Origin: Laburnicola sp. R22_1
Taxonomy: Eukaryota; Ascomycota; Dothideomycetes; Pleosporales; Didymosphaeriaceae
Direction: 5' to 3'
Length of the DNA: 64,000 nucleotides
Assembly: GCA_014281115.1 (NCBI GenBank)
Contig: JACONQ010000001.1
Span: 1,984,001 to 2,048,000, forward strand
How positions within the stretch are numbered: position 1 is the first letter of the stretch; every line of letters begins with the position of its first letter. The position numbers were made by a program, and so were the translations under genes. Of the stretch, positions 1-11,300 are shown one piece after another. The notes under the pieces are model-generated. The model saw nothing but the letters and a program-made list of their open reading frames with translations. It was not told the origin of the DNA and did no database searches.

Positions 1-3000
1 CGGCGCCTACCGGCAAGCCTAAGTCTCGCAAGTCGTTTGACCATGTTGGACATTTCCAACAACCGATTGACAGATCTTGAAGATGTTCAGCTGCACAGGC
101 TCCAAAGCTTGCAGGGGCTGAGGCTCTCCAACAACAAGTTGACCCGATTGCCAGCCTACTTTGGTCAATACCGCGCACTGAGAAGCCTCAATTTGAGCTC
201 CAATTCGCTCAGCGAGTTCCCTGATTTCTTGTGCGATGTACGCACACTCGTGGATCTCGACATCAGTTTCAACTGCATAAGCAGCTTACCCAAAATCGGC
301 CAGCTCACTTGTCTAGAACGACTTTGGGCTACAAACAACAAGCTCTCTGGTAGCTTCCCGCCGTCATTGAGCAACCTAGTCAATTTGAGGGAGATCGACG
401 TAAGATTCAATTCACTCAATAGCATGGATGTAATGTCTCAGTTGCCTCGGCTGGAATACCTCATGATCGGTCACAATTCGATCTCGGCGTTTGAAGGCCA
501 CTTTCCGAAGATGAGGGTATTGCACATGAACCACAACCCGGTAACACGGTTCGGTATGAGCCAACCCGTGCCCTCTTTGACTGTGCTCAATCTTGCTTCT
601 GCCAAGCTTGCGGCTTTACCCGAGGAGCTGTTTCCTAGGATCACTGGACTCACGAAATTGATACTGGACAAGAATCATTTCAGCGCGCTTTCGACAAGCA
701 TCGGAAGGCTTATTAGACTAGAACACTTGAGTGTTGCTCGGAACTCTTTGGACGAGCTCCCAACCGAAATTGGTCGACTGGCTGAACTCAAGTACCTGGA
801 CGTGCGAGAGAATAACCTGGGACGACTACCTACCGAGATATGGTATGCGCGGCGACTGGAGACCCTAAATGTCTCTTCCAACGTGCTTGGTGGGTTTCCC
901 AAACCTGGTAACGCCCCTCCACCTGCAGCTCTGACTGGGGAGATCAACAACCTTGACGGTGCAACGCCAATGTCGACGCCGGGTCTGGGGCCGAGCCCAA
1001 GCTACGAGGAGTTAGGAAAGCTGGAAAATTTTCAGAACCGTCGCCCAAGTCAGGCTTCTGCAGGCTATCTTAGCTCTGGTCCTATCCCATCGGCCACCCA
1101 AAGGAAGGGCTCCATGGCTTCTTACAGTTCCGCGAGCACCACCACCACAGCAAAGAAGCCTTCAGTTGTTTCACGGACTCCGACCGAGGGAACGATCACA
1201 CCTGTTTCGCGCAAAGACTCTAGCCTCTCTAACAGAATGGTAACGACCTTCGCGGGATCTCTACGGCACCTCTTCCTAGCTGACAATCGGCTCGAGGCCG
1301 AAGTTTTTGACGAACTGTGTTTGTTGCCTGAATTGAGGATAGTGAACTTATCCTACAACCTCATATATGACATTCCTCCTCGAACGATCAGGAGATGGCA
1401 ACATCTGGCCGAGCTTTACTTGTCTGGCAATGACTTGACTTCCCTGCCAGCCGAGGATCTGGAAGAAGTCAGCCACCTCAAAGTGCTACACATCAACAAC
1501 AATAAGTTTCAGGTCCTCCCGGCAGAGCTGGGAAAGGTAGCAAAACTAGCTATCCTCGATGTCGCCAGCAATGCTTTGAAGTACAACGTTTCAAATTGGC
1601 CCTACGACTGGAACTGGAACTGGAATCACAACTTGAAGTATCTGAGTTTGTCCGGCAACAAAAGATTGGAAATCAAACCTAGCAACGATTATATGCGCCG
1701 CGGCGAAGGAAAAGACCTCACCGGCTTCACCTCCCTTACCAATCTGAGAGTGCTCGGGTTGATGGATGTCACGATGATGGTGCCTTCTGTGCCTGAACAA
1801 TCTGAAGACAGGAGGGTGCGGACCTCGGGTTCGGCCGTGGGTACCATGGCGTACGGTATGGCTGATAGTCTAGGGAGGAGCGAACACATCTCTACGATGG
1901 ACATGGTCGTTCCCCGTTTCCGAAGCCACGACGACGAACAAATCCTAGGTCTCTTTGACGGGCAACCGCTTTCGGGTGGTGGCTCAAAGATTGCGAAATA
2001 TCTGTACGATAATTTCAAGCTCCGATTTCAAGAAGAGCTGGAGAAGCTCCGGTCCCAGGAGAGTCCGGTGGATGCGCTACGTCGCACATATTTGGGTCTG
2101 AATAAAGAACTGGCTCTGGCCGCGACTCACTGCATTGAAAAGAATTCTGGGCTGGCCTCTGCGCAACCCCGTGGCTCTTTGCCTGAACTTGGAGACGAAG
2201 ATTTGACCTCCGGAAGTGTCGCCACGGTTGTATATCTCAAAGAGATGGAATTGTACCTTTCAAATGTGGGTGACGCTCAAGCGCTCCTCATCCGATCGGA
2301 AGGCGGGCACAGGATCCTCACCCGGAAACATGATCCTGCCGAGACTGCTGAAAGAGCTAGGATAAGAGAAGCCGGTGGTTTCGTCTCGCGACAAGGCAAG
2401 CTGAACGACGTCCTCCAAGTTTCGCGAGCTTTTGGTTATGCGCAAATGTCACCTTCGGTTATCGCCTCACCTCACATCAGTCATCTGACATTAGGTGACA
2501 CCGACGAGATGATTCTCATAGCCTCCCGAGAACTCTGGGACTACCTTACCCCAGACTTCGCCGTGGACGTTGCCCGTTCGGAACGAAATGACCTTATGCG
2601 TGCAGCTCAAAAGCTCCGTGACCTCGCTATTGCCTTTGGCGCCACAGATAAGATCATGGTTATGCTGCTAGGAGTGAGCGACTTGAAGAGCAAGCAAAGA
2701 GCGCGTTACCGAACCCATAGCATGTCAATGGGGCCATCTGGCTCACCAGACGACTTCTTCCTCCGACCTCGAGGCAAGCGTGCGCGCAACTTGCCCAATG
2801 ACTCCAAGCTGGCTCGTCTCGACAACGAAGTCGATGCTCCGACTGGTGAGGTCAGCTTAGTCTTTACAGACATCAAGAACTCCACTCTTCTCTGGGAGAC
2901 GTATCCAATCGCAATGAGGTCTGCTATCAAAATGCACAACGAGCTGATGCGTCGCCAACTGCGTATTATCGGTGGCTACGAAGTCAAGACCGAAGGAGAC

Positions 3001-4046
3001 GCCTTCATGGTGGCATTCCCAACCGTCACATCAGCTCTTCTTTGGTGCTTCACCATACAGAGTCAACTTCTTGAGGTACCGTGGCCGCAAGAGATTCTCA
3101 GTAGCGTGAACGGACAAGAAGTAGTCGACCCCAATGGCAACGTCATCTTCCGTGGTCTCTCGGTCCGCATGGGCGTTCATTGGGGTGCCCCGGTGTGCGA
3201 AGTTGACCCCGTTACCAAACGTATGGACTATTTTGGTCCGATGGTCAATCGAGCTTCGCGTATCTCTTCTGTTGCGGATGGAGGTCAAATCACCGTGTCC
3301 TCAGATTTCATAGCGGAGATCCAACGATTGCTCGAGACTCACATTGAAGGTGATCGGAACAACTCGACTGGCTCGGACGAACAATATAGCGACGACCAAA
3401 TGACACAGGCAATTCGCCAGGAGCTGCGATCGCTGAGTAGCCAGGGTTTCGAGGTGAAAGATCTAGGTGAGCGCCGATTGAAGGGCCTTGAAAATCCCGA
3501 ATACATCTACCTGATGTACCCACATTCCCTTGCCAGTCGACTCGAAGTTCAACGGCAGCTGGAGCAGAAGGCAGCAGCACCCCCTGCGCCTGGAGCTGGG
3601 CAAAAGATGCCTGGCAGTGAGCTCACAATCGATACGGAGAATGTCTGGGATCTTTGGAACGTCAGCTTGCGTCTAGAGATGCTCTGCAGCGCGCTGGAAA
3701 ATCCTGACAGTGTTGAATTGAAGCCACCGGAGACGGCTTTGTTGGAGAGAATGAAGAATAAGGGTGGCGAGATAACGGATCGATTCCTAATTAATTTCGT
3801 CGAGCATCAGATCTCGAGGATCGAGGTATGTCTTTTGATCTGATGTTGAATGGGACCTCGCGCTAATATGACTCACAGACGTGTGCGACTACCTTGGCTC
3901 TCCGACACATGGTTCGACCCTTTGGACAAAGCCCGCTCTTGCAGCAGGCTTGCCCCATGGCAGACATTATTAGCGCGCTTCAGAGCCAACTCCTCGAGCT
4001 ACAACAATACAAGGAAGAAGCTGCTTCCGAGTTCGCATCCGCATAA
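1..4046 (+). CDS. CYR1: Adenylate cyclase (LRR-PP2C-class III cyclase), 5' truncated by the window edge
   Basis: Makes cAMP from ATP for the fungal PKA pathway; membrane-peripheral and Ras-activated in relatives. The frame is open from base 1, so the N-terminal part (Ras-association region and first LRRs) lies outside. Joined exons 1..3825 and 3879..4046; the 53-bp intron (gtatgt...cacag, branch-like CTAAT) avoids a false stop at 3841 and adds 56 codons including the stop. Counting codons from base 1: leucine-rich repeats to about 300 and 420-600, split by a Ser/Thr/Pro-rich linker; PP2C-like domain about 630-890 (Asp653 in LFDGQ); class III cyclase about 945-1150. Visible catalytic residues are metal Asp957 (FTDIKNS) and Asp1000 (EGDAF), the adenine-selecting pair Lys996/Asp1076, and transition-state Asn1083/Arg1087 (NRASR). 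Domain order is diagnostic of fungal adenylate cyclase. The gene looks intact and converges on the CorA gene. Confidence 0.96.
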
Positions 4047-4963
4047 TCGCCGCAGTTACGAATCGCAATCTTACGACCACTACCCTTAGCTACACATCTA
4101 CCGCCTCTTTGTACATATGAGCGGCTCAACGACGTCTACGAAACAACACAGTTATCACAACCTAATACCGTCATACTTATCACCGTCGCAGTCTCGGTGG
4201 ACTCGGCACGTTTGTGCCTTGGCGGATGTTTCTGCGCGGCGTTTCCAGCATGTACAATCACTGCCCCGGTGGCTGACTCTTTATATATTTTTTCTCGAAG
4301 AGAGGTTTTCATGAGTAAAGGGCTGGGTGGGGAAATGCCTTGGCGTTCTTGGATACCTACCGCCTGTCTACAGTATTGGCGTTTCGTTTTTTTTTTCTCT
4401 TTTTTTCTTGTTGCACGTCTTAGTTGTTCTATTTTTGTTTTGCTGGGCTGGTGGCATACGCGCTCTTGTGGAAATACGGAAGCGGTTGGGGTCTCAAGCC
4501 TTGGATCGGTGGAATGCAGATATTTAGTGGATATTTATTGCGTTTTGTTGGTGAGGGGGGATGCGCTTGGGGCTGCGCGGATGGGTAGGAAGGTTGGGTT
4601 TATGAGCAAGAGATGTAGGGATATGTGGAATATTCTTGTTTGGGTGGTTTTGACGTTGGTGTCTCCGTGTGTATGCGTGTGTGCTGAGTGAGAATTCGAC
4701 GCTTTGTACTTTGACGTTTTGGTGTCGTGTTGGTATTTTTGCCACTGTGACTCATGCTGACTTTTATGACTGTGCTGTTTGGTGTTTCGTGGTGGGTGGG
4801 GGATGGCTCATCGCTCATCGACCTCATTTCATGACTGATTGTTCTTAAGATGGTGGATGGTGGGTGTTGCTCATCGATTTAAGCGTATATCACGTATCCC
4901 AGGGTAGCACTGTATAGAAACTAATGGCCTAAATATACTTCCCAAACAAGCTTCCCATCTCCC
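4047..4963. other. Convergent intergenic region, 3' ends of adenylate cyclase and CorA genes
   Basis: No gene seen. It begins after the cyclase stop at 4044-4046 and ends at the CorA stop. It contains a T-rich stretch around 4386-4440 and GT-rich sequence from 4530 to 4760. Short open frames here have no domain or codon support. It presumably holds both 3' UTRs. Confidence 0.7.
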
Positions 4964-7424
4964 TCACCGCCCTCCCGCTACATTTCCCGCACCCCCAGGA
5001 TGCAACGGCACACTCAACCTCTCTTGAAACCCCTTCCTCTGCGCCTCTCTCCCCTCCTCGCTCCTCTCATCCTCACTCCCAACCCCCTTCTCCTCCACCA
5101 TAACCCCACTCCCGGGCCTCCCATCATCACTACTAGCACCCCTCACCTGCTGCCCCGGGCTCTCCCTCTCCCTCTCCCTCTGCCTCTCGCTCCTCGCCTC
5201 GCTCCGTGCGGGACTCCAGTCCCTCAACTTCAGCCTCGACCGCCGCGACCTCGACTTGATCCTATTCGCCGCAGTAGGCAGCCCATCCGCCAGACTAACC
5301 GGCGCAATCGACTCCATGAGTTCGCCGAGCGTCGGTTTATCCGGTTTTTCCGACCGCAGGTAGACGTCTACGTCGGAGGCGTTGCGCGGCATGACAGGCA
5401 GCGTAGACAGCCATCTTCTCGTGAGGTAGTTTTTTGTGCGGGACCAGGTGCCGAGTTCCTGGTCGCCGGCGTCGTCGTCGATGTAGTTGTTGTAGTAGTA
5501 GTAGTAGTAGTTGTTGTTGTTGTTGCTGTTGTTGCGCGTTGCCGTTACCGTGCGCTCCGAGTTGAACCAGTGCGTCATGGCGCGCCATTTGAGGCCTGCC
5601 CACCAGCCTACGGGCACGATGCCTTCGCGGGGCCCGCGGCGCGTCCACAGTTTGGGATGCTTGGCCGAGAGCTCGTTGTAGAGGCGCTCGTAGGCGCCTC
5701 TGCGGAGCGTCTCCTGGTGTTGCGACGAGAGCGTGTGTTTCATCATGTACCAGAGGACGATGACAACGGCGAAGAGGGCCATGGAAGCGACGAAGAAGTA
5801 CTTGATCGACGGCTGGTCGGAGAAGGTGTCGACGTTCATGCCGAAGAAGCTGGAGATGAAACTGAGAGGGAGGAAAACAAAGGTTATCCAGCTCAGGCGC
5901 CACATGGACAGGCCGAGCTGGATGGAGTGGCGTGCGTCGCGGATGCCCACGCTCTTGTACATGAGGTCGGAGAGGTTGTCGGTGGGTTTGACGACGCCTT
6001 CTTGGAACTGCGTCGTCAGCTTCTCCAACTCTTCGGCCGACGACTCCAACCACTGCTGGTCCTCAGACGGGTCCATATTATCCAGCTCATGCAAGTAGCT
6101 GCGCATTTCCTTGATCAGATCCGTGTGCAGGTACATGAGGCGCTCCACCTTGAGCCACAGACTCGCGTTCGTCCAAAGCTCTGGGGCTCTCCCTTCATCG
6201 GCTGGATTCTCATAAATCTTGTCTTCCAGAATACCGACATGGGCTTCGCAGAGGTTACTGTATTTCTCCCAATTATACGCCAGCGCCCGGAAGACGTCCC
6301 GAAGGATGAAATCCATGCACTTGGAAACCATCAGCTCATCGTCGTCAATGTCCGTCTTGGGCATGTAAAACGTCAACCGCCTCCACTTCATCTCAATCTG
6401 CTGCCGTGCCCCAATCAGCGTATCCTCCACCGACCCGGACTGCGAGTGTTCGAAGATGATAATCGTGTTCCCATTGTCGAGCGTCTTCAGCTTGGGTATG
6501 TAGTCATCAGCATTATATTGCTTCTTCAGATTCTCATGATACTGATATTCTTCCTCATCATACGGATTGCTGATATTCGGATCGATGTCCGCGCCAGGCT
6601 CATCATAGCTCAACTGCACATAAACGCTCAGCCGCTGCACAAAAACATCATACGTGTGCGTCGGCATGTCGAACTCATCATAGTGATTCAACTGCATCAT
6701 CTTGGTCGTCTTATTGTTGTCCTGCTGCGCGTCCGAAAGCCGATCCACAGCATAATGCCGCAAATAGTCGCACCCAAACGACGTGCGACTGATGCCGCGC
6801 CACGGATCCCTCTGCGCGCGAAACGTCTTCCCATTGAGCACCGGCTTATTCGCGCGTCGCTGCGGCCTCTCGTAGCGCGCCCAGCGGCCAAAGCTCGTCC
6901 CGACGAGATCGTCGTTGGCGTCGATGTTGAACTTGCGCAGCAGGAACCGCGTCGCCCAGCTCGCATTCTGCACGTGGATCACCCGCAGCGCCGCCTGGTG
7001 CGCCAGCTCCTCGTTGCGGTAGAACTTCCGCAGCCCGTCGATGTCGTTGAACTCTTGCGCTACGATCTTGCGCCGGCCTTGCGAGGTGTGTTCCTTGCCG
7101 ACGTAGTCGATGAGCAGGACGCGCCCGTTCTGCCAGTTCTCCTTGGTCCATTTCTCGTGCCATTCGACGTTTGGGCTGCGCTGTCGACGGTGCCCTCGTT
7201 CCCAGGGGCTTTGGCGGCGTTCGCGGAAGGTGGGCGGGTCTTTCGGTGCTTCGTACGCCGTGTGGGATCGTGTTTGCCCTAACGTGAGGTCAGTCTATAT
7301 TTCAGTCTGTACCGATGTCGAGGTTCTACTCACTGTCCATACCTGGCTGCGGCTCAGCGCCCTCAGCTGTAACTAAGATAGGGGGCGGGTCCGACTTGGA
7401 CCGTTTGTGCATAGGAGTCTCCAT
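4964..7424 (-). CDS. CorA-like divalent cation (Mg2+) transporter family protein
   Basis: Membrane transporter-like protein of the CorA/MIT superfamily. Two exons: complement(join(4964..7278,7343..7424)), 798 aa. The start is the ATG at 7424, giving METPMHKRSKS; the 64-bp intron has gtatgg...gttag ends and a CTGAC branch site, and joins in frame at a Gly codon. The frame stays open well upstream of any start usable without this exon. A long cytosolic N-terminal domain precedes two C-terminal hydrophobic segments (about 485-506 and 519-541), with the signature Gly-Met-Asn at 507-509 directly after the first, as in CorA pores. The tail is Arg/Glu/Ser-rich and contains an Asn/Tyr homopolymer run. 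Family membership is firm from the GMN-plus-two-TM arrangement; the actual ion and membrane are inference. Long tails are common in fungal relatives. Confidence 0.88.
5477..5541 (+). repeat. Trinucleotide microsatellite inside the CorA coding exon
   Basis: Runs of gtt and gta triplets with one gct interruption. On the coding (-) strand they give runs of five Asn and six Tyr followed by Asn, Tyr, Ile and Asp residues. It lies in the cytosolic C-terminal tail after the two membrane segments, so length change would be tolerated in frame. Confidence 0.9.
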
Positions 7425-8389
7425 GCTGCTAAGCCGTATTGGAGGCTATCTAGATCAAGCGCAATAGGCCACACACGGCTACCAAGGGTACGCAGACGTC
7501 GTGCGACTGTTCGCGGCGGACAGATGCCCGAGTATCGATGGGAAATGGCGTCCCGGTGGGCGCATCTGTAAGCTAGCCAGGCAGCTGCTGAATACGAACG
7601 AGGGGACATGCCCACGCTATGACCGGTCACTTTTCGCAGAGAAAACGCCATCTCGGGGGCCTGGCAGGGCATGTGGACAGGTAAGGCTGAAGTTGGGGAT
7701 CGCCAGTCGCTCACGCAGCCGTACCGCCCCCACTAGACCCATGTCCGCAGCCTGGGTAACTGCGGGCTTTTATTAGCAACATCCCTCATCTGAATGACGA
7801 AAATAGCGGAATTATTCCTCAGCGACGCTGAGCATGGTCGAGCACCGTGTCGCCTTATAAACCCGTTACACATGGCATCTAAAACACGAAAAGAGTCAGG
7901 ATACCCTCACCCAAGCTGACGCCAAGGGAGGGCATTGTGTGTATTCATTTACGCGTCTGCATCCCACGTCTTCCATCAACACAACAGCTACCACCAGCTA
8001 CCAGCGCCTTGTCATGGTCATCCCCAGACCTAGACGCTGACCTCTCCCAGGCCAACCACAGCGATACACGGAATCTCATACAAACAAGCACCGAAGCGCA
8101 AAAACTACATACAAATGCAAAAGAGATAAACAAAAAGTGCGGACAATATATACACCCCCGCCCAGCGTGAGCGATTAATTCTATACACTGTAGTGCGTGT
8201 GATGGCCTATAGGCTGCGAAATGGCTAAGATACTAATATGTAAAAGAAATATGAACGTGGTCGTAATTCGTGCCGAGATGATGGCGGAGGTGAACGCCCC
8301 AAGAGCATATTAATAGATTATGGACGCAGCTAAGTCGAAAACGATGTGCCATGTGCGTCGATGCTGTACAATCGTTTCGGGGGTATCTG
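7425..8389. other. Intergenic region: CorA upstream region and Lte1-type gene 3' flank
   Basis: No gene seen. Bases near 7425 are the presumed CorA promoter/5' UTR, those near 8389 the 3' flank of the GEF gene. Open frames here (for example 7373-7714 on the minus strand) overlap the CorA first exon out of frame and show no domain. Confidence 0.65.
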
Positions 8390-11300
8390 TTATTCGTACT
8401 GGCGGCTACGCTTCGCGATCTCATCGTCACTCAACGCAGCCATCCAGAGACATTTGCTGATAATGTTTGGTTCGACATTGAATGAGTATCGGGAACTCGC
8501 CTCTAAGAGGCGTAGGAGACTTTTGACGATCATGGCAGCCGTGTGGTGTCGTTCGAAATTAACGAGTTTCTCTCCATCCGCAGGGGGAGCGTCGATGAAC
8601 GCAGGTTTTTGGGCATTGTAGATCAGATCTCTTGTATATATACCTGCATGTGGTTAACGATGCTCATTATAACTAGGTGCATACCCTTACCAATGAATGG
8701 AATGCATCCTTCCTCGGCGGTTGCTGACTCCATTTCCACGCGGAGATTGTGGAAGTTCTTCAACGGTTGAACGAGAGCTTCCAGTTCTCTCATGGTCTGT
8801 ACTTCGGCGGCGGGAATAAGCGACCACGTTTTCCTAAGACGAGACACGTCACTCGATAAGAGAGCGATTGTGATCTGATACATGGTCGCGTAGTTTCGTA
8901 GCCGTCGGGTGTGCGCAGCGATGTGGATGTACTTGACGATGCAACGAGCTCGCTCCTCAATGCTCTCCGTCAAAACTATTTCGGATACGGCCCACTTGAC
9001 AACCAAGTTGAAACGAGCAATGACAACGTCAACGCCTTTTGCTTCTTGTGTGCGCAGGTACTGAACCCAATCAAGTATCTGTGGAGAAGACTGTTTCCAT
9101 CGAAGCTCGACAAGCTCCCTCCAGTCAATCTCATCGAGGGCGTCTTTCTCAATGATAGTGAACTGTTGAGCGAGTGTCTCCGAGTCATAGGCAAGGATAA
9201 AGGGCAGGTGTGGAGGTTCCGATGGCGAGCTCTCATTTTTCAGCTCTTGTAGCTCGCTTCCTGACTCCTTTGGCTGGTCGACAGGCTCAAAAGACTGGAT
9301 ATTGAGACGCGATGTTGGCGTTAGACCGGGGGTGGGAAGGCCTCTGTCGAAGACGGTGGTATCGACGCGGGGCAGAGAACCTTCCAAGCGATTGGCTGTG
9401 AGAGGAGGGGTGGGTGGATGTCGCATAGGATGAGTAGGTAGAAACTCTTTCTCGGTGTCACCAACGGGCGTTTCGTCTTCGAAGAAGCTTCTCACTCCAT
9501 GGCTGTCATCAGACATAGCTGCTCTCGCCGAGTCGATTTCACTGAGATCTTCGTCATCGTCGAGAAGAAAGGATTGGCGAGGTACGGAAGAGCATGGTAC
9601 AGTGGCATTCTTCGGAATCCTCTTCATACTGTCCGTCTTGATGACGTATTCCATCGAAGAATTCGAGGAAGACAAGTGCGTTGTAGTTTGCTCTTCCTGG
9701 CGCGGGGCAGGGCTCGTGGGTTTCAGTGGTGCGGGCTTCGCTGATGACCTCATGGTTTCCATCGTATGTGCTCGGGGTGAACCAGTAATTTCGCTCAAGT
9801 TCCGATCAAGCAACGGAATTGAAGAGTACGAATCGTCTGATCCGATAGCGGAATTGACTGCAGGTTTGCGTCGGTTGAATGCTTCTCCAGAAAGATGGTG
9901 CATCTCTTGGCCTTCAGCTTCCGTCCCTTTGACGTAGCTTTTAGGTGGCGAAGGGTCCCACTTCGATGCTGTGTGAGGTTTTGATGGCCTGGCTGGCGCT
10001 CCAGTAGGACGATAGGTATCCGGCTCGACAGTGACCCTAGGGGTCTGGTCTGGTGTGCTTATGGAAGGGACCGGCGACTTCTTCTCGAATCTTCCTTCGA
10101 GTTTCATCAGCGCTGATTCAATGCCACCATCGTCGTCGATGTCATCTGGTAAAGCTGCCAGCTTTGCTACTTCAGCTTCGAAAGAAGGCCTAAGATTAGG
10201 CTGCGAGGAATGTGTGTCGACCAATGAAATCTGGTTTTTTCTTGGTGCTCCCCGTTCGGCTTCATCTTCAATTCCCTTCCCAGTTTCCTTCATGGGTTCA
10301 ACGAATCGATCCGACCTCAAGATTACAGAATTCGCAATGGAATGAGTACGGTTCGATAGGGATCCGGTGGAGTGAGGGCGCTGCCCTTGTTCCAAATCTT
10401 GCACGTGGTCGGCGGCGCGAAGATCACCACCTGGACGACGGCGTAGTAAACGAGCCGGTTTCAGCGCAGAATCATCGGGGTGTCGGTCAAATTGGAAGGG
10501 ATCATTGTCCGACGATATAGTCTGAAAAGTCGCAATGCTCGAAAACTTTTGGTGTCTACTCAGACCGCTGGCGTGAGAAGTATGTCGGCGTAGACATATA
10601 GGGCGCGACATTGAGGTTTTGGTGGAGCCTCGGCGACGGAAAGAATGCATCCGTTCATGACCGGCTGAGAGGGAGCGTCTTTGAGTTGGCATGGAGAGCT
10701 GGGTCGATCCGTGAGACATTTCTCTAGGGCTTTGAGTTGGCATGGAGAGCTGGGTCGACCCGTGAGACATTTCTTTCGGGCTAGGCGCACATATGAGCTC
10801 AGTGTGGGGGATGGGCGATGCATTAGCTTCGATCAACTTTTTGTCAATTGAAGCGACTTTTGTCAGATCAGTCGGAACGCTGGTGATCAACTCGTATTCC
10901 TTATCGGAGTCGGGTAAGGCTCCAGACATTACCGGAAGGGGCGGGGCGCCTGTGTCGTCCATGATAACTATGGACTTGCTCCCTGACGTGATACCGCTGT
11001 GCAACCGCAAATCCTGAGTTTTCGCTGCTTGCTGTTGTTTCTCGCTAACACTGCTCGGATCGCGCTTCTCGAATTCGAACTCAAACCCGCCCAGGGTGGG
11101 CATAGTACTCCGGCGCTCCTCGTTTCTCATTTGTTCTTGCACTGCTTCCTTGAAACTCTCTGCAACCGCAGATGCTAGCGCGTCAATTCGGACTTGAGGC
11201 CGGGAGCGGGTATTTCGACGTTTTTGGGCAGCTCCGGGACCAACCGGGACAGTACCAGCATTGGAAGATCGTGCAGAGGAGGGTGCATGATGGTGTTGGA

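Noticed and set aside
4117..4691. Overlapping short frames after the cyclase stop
   Set aside because: T- and GT-rich 3' flank; hydrophobic translation comes from poly-T. No conserved feature.
5000..7282. 760-codon open frame on the + strand
   Set aside because: Exactly antisense to the CorA exon, composition is a mirror of the GC-rich coding strand and no domain is seen. The minus-strand frame has GMN, two membrane segments and good splice sites.
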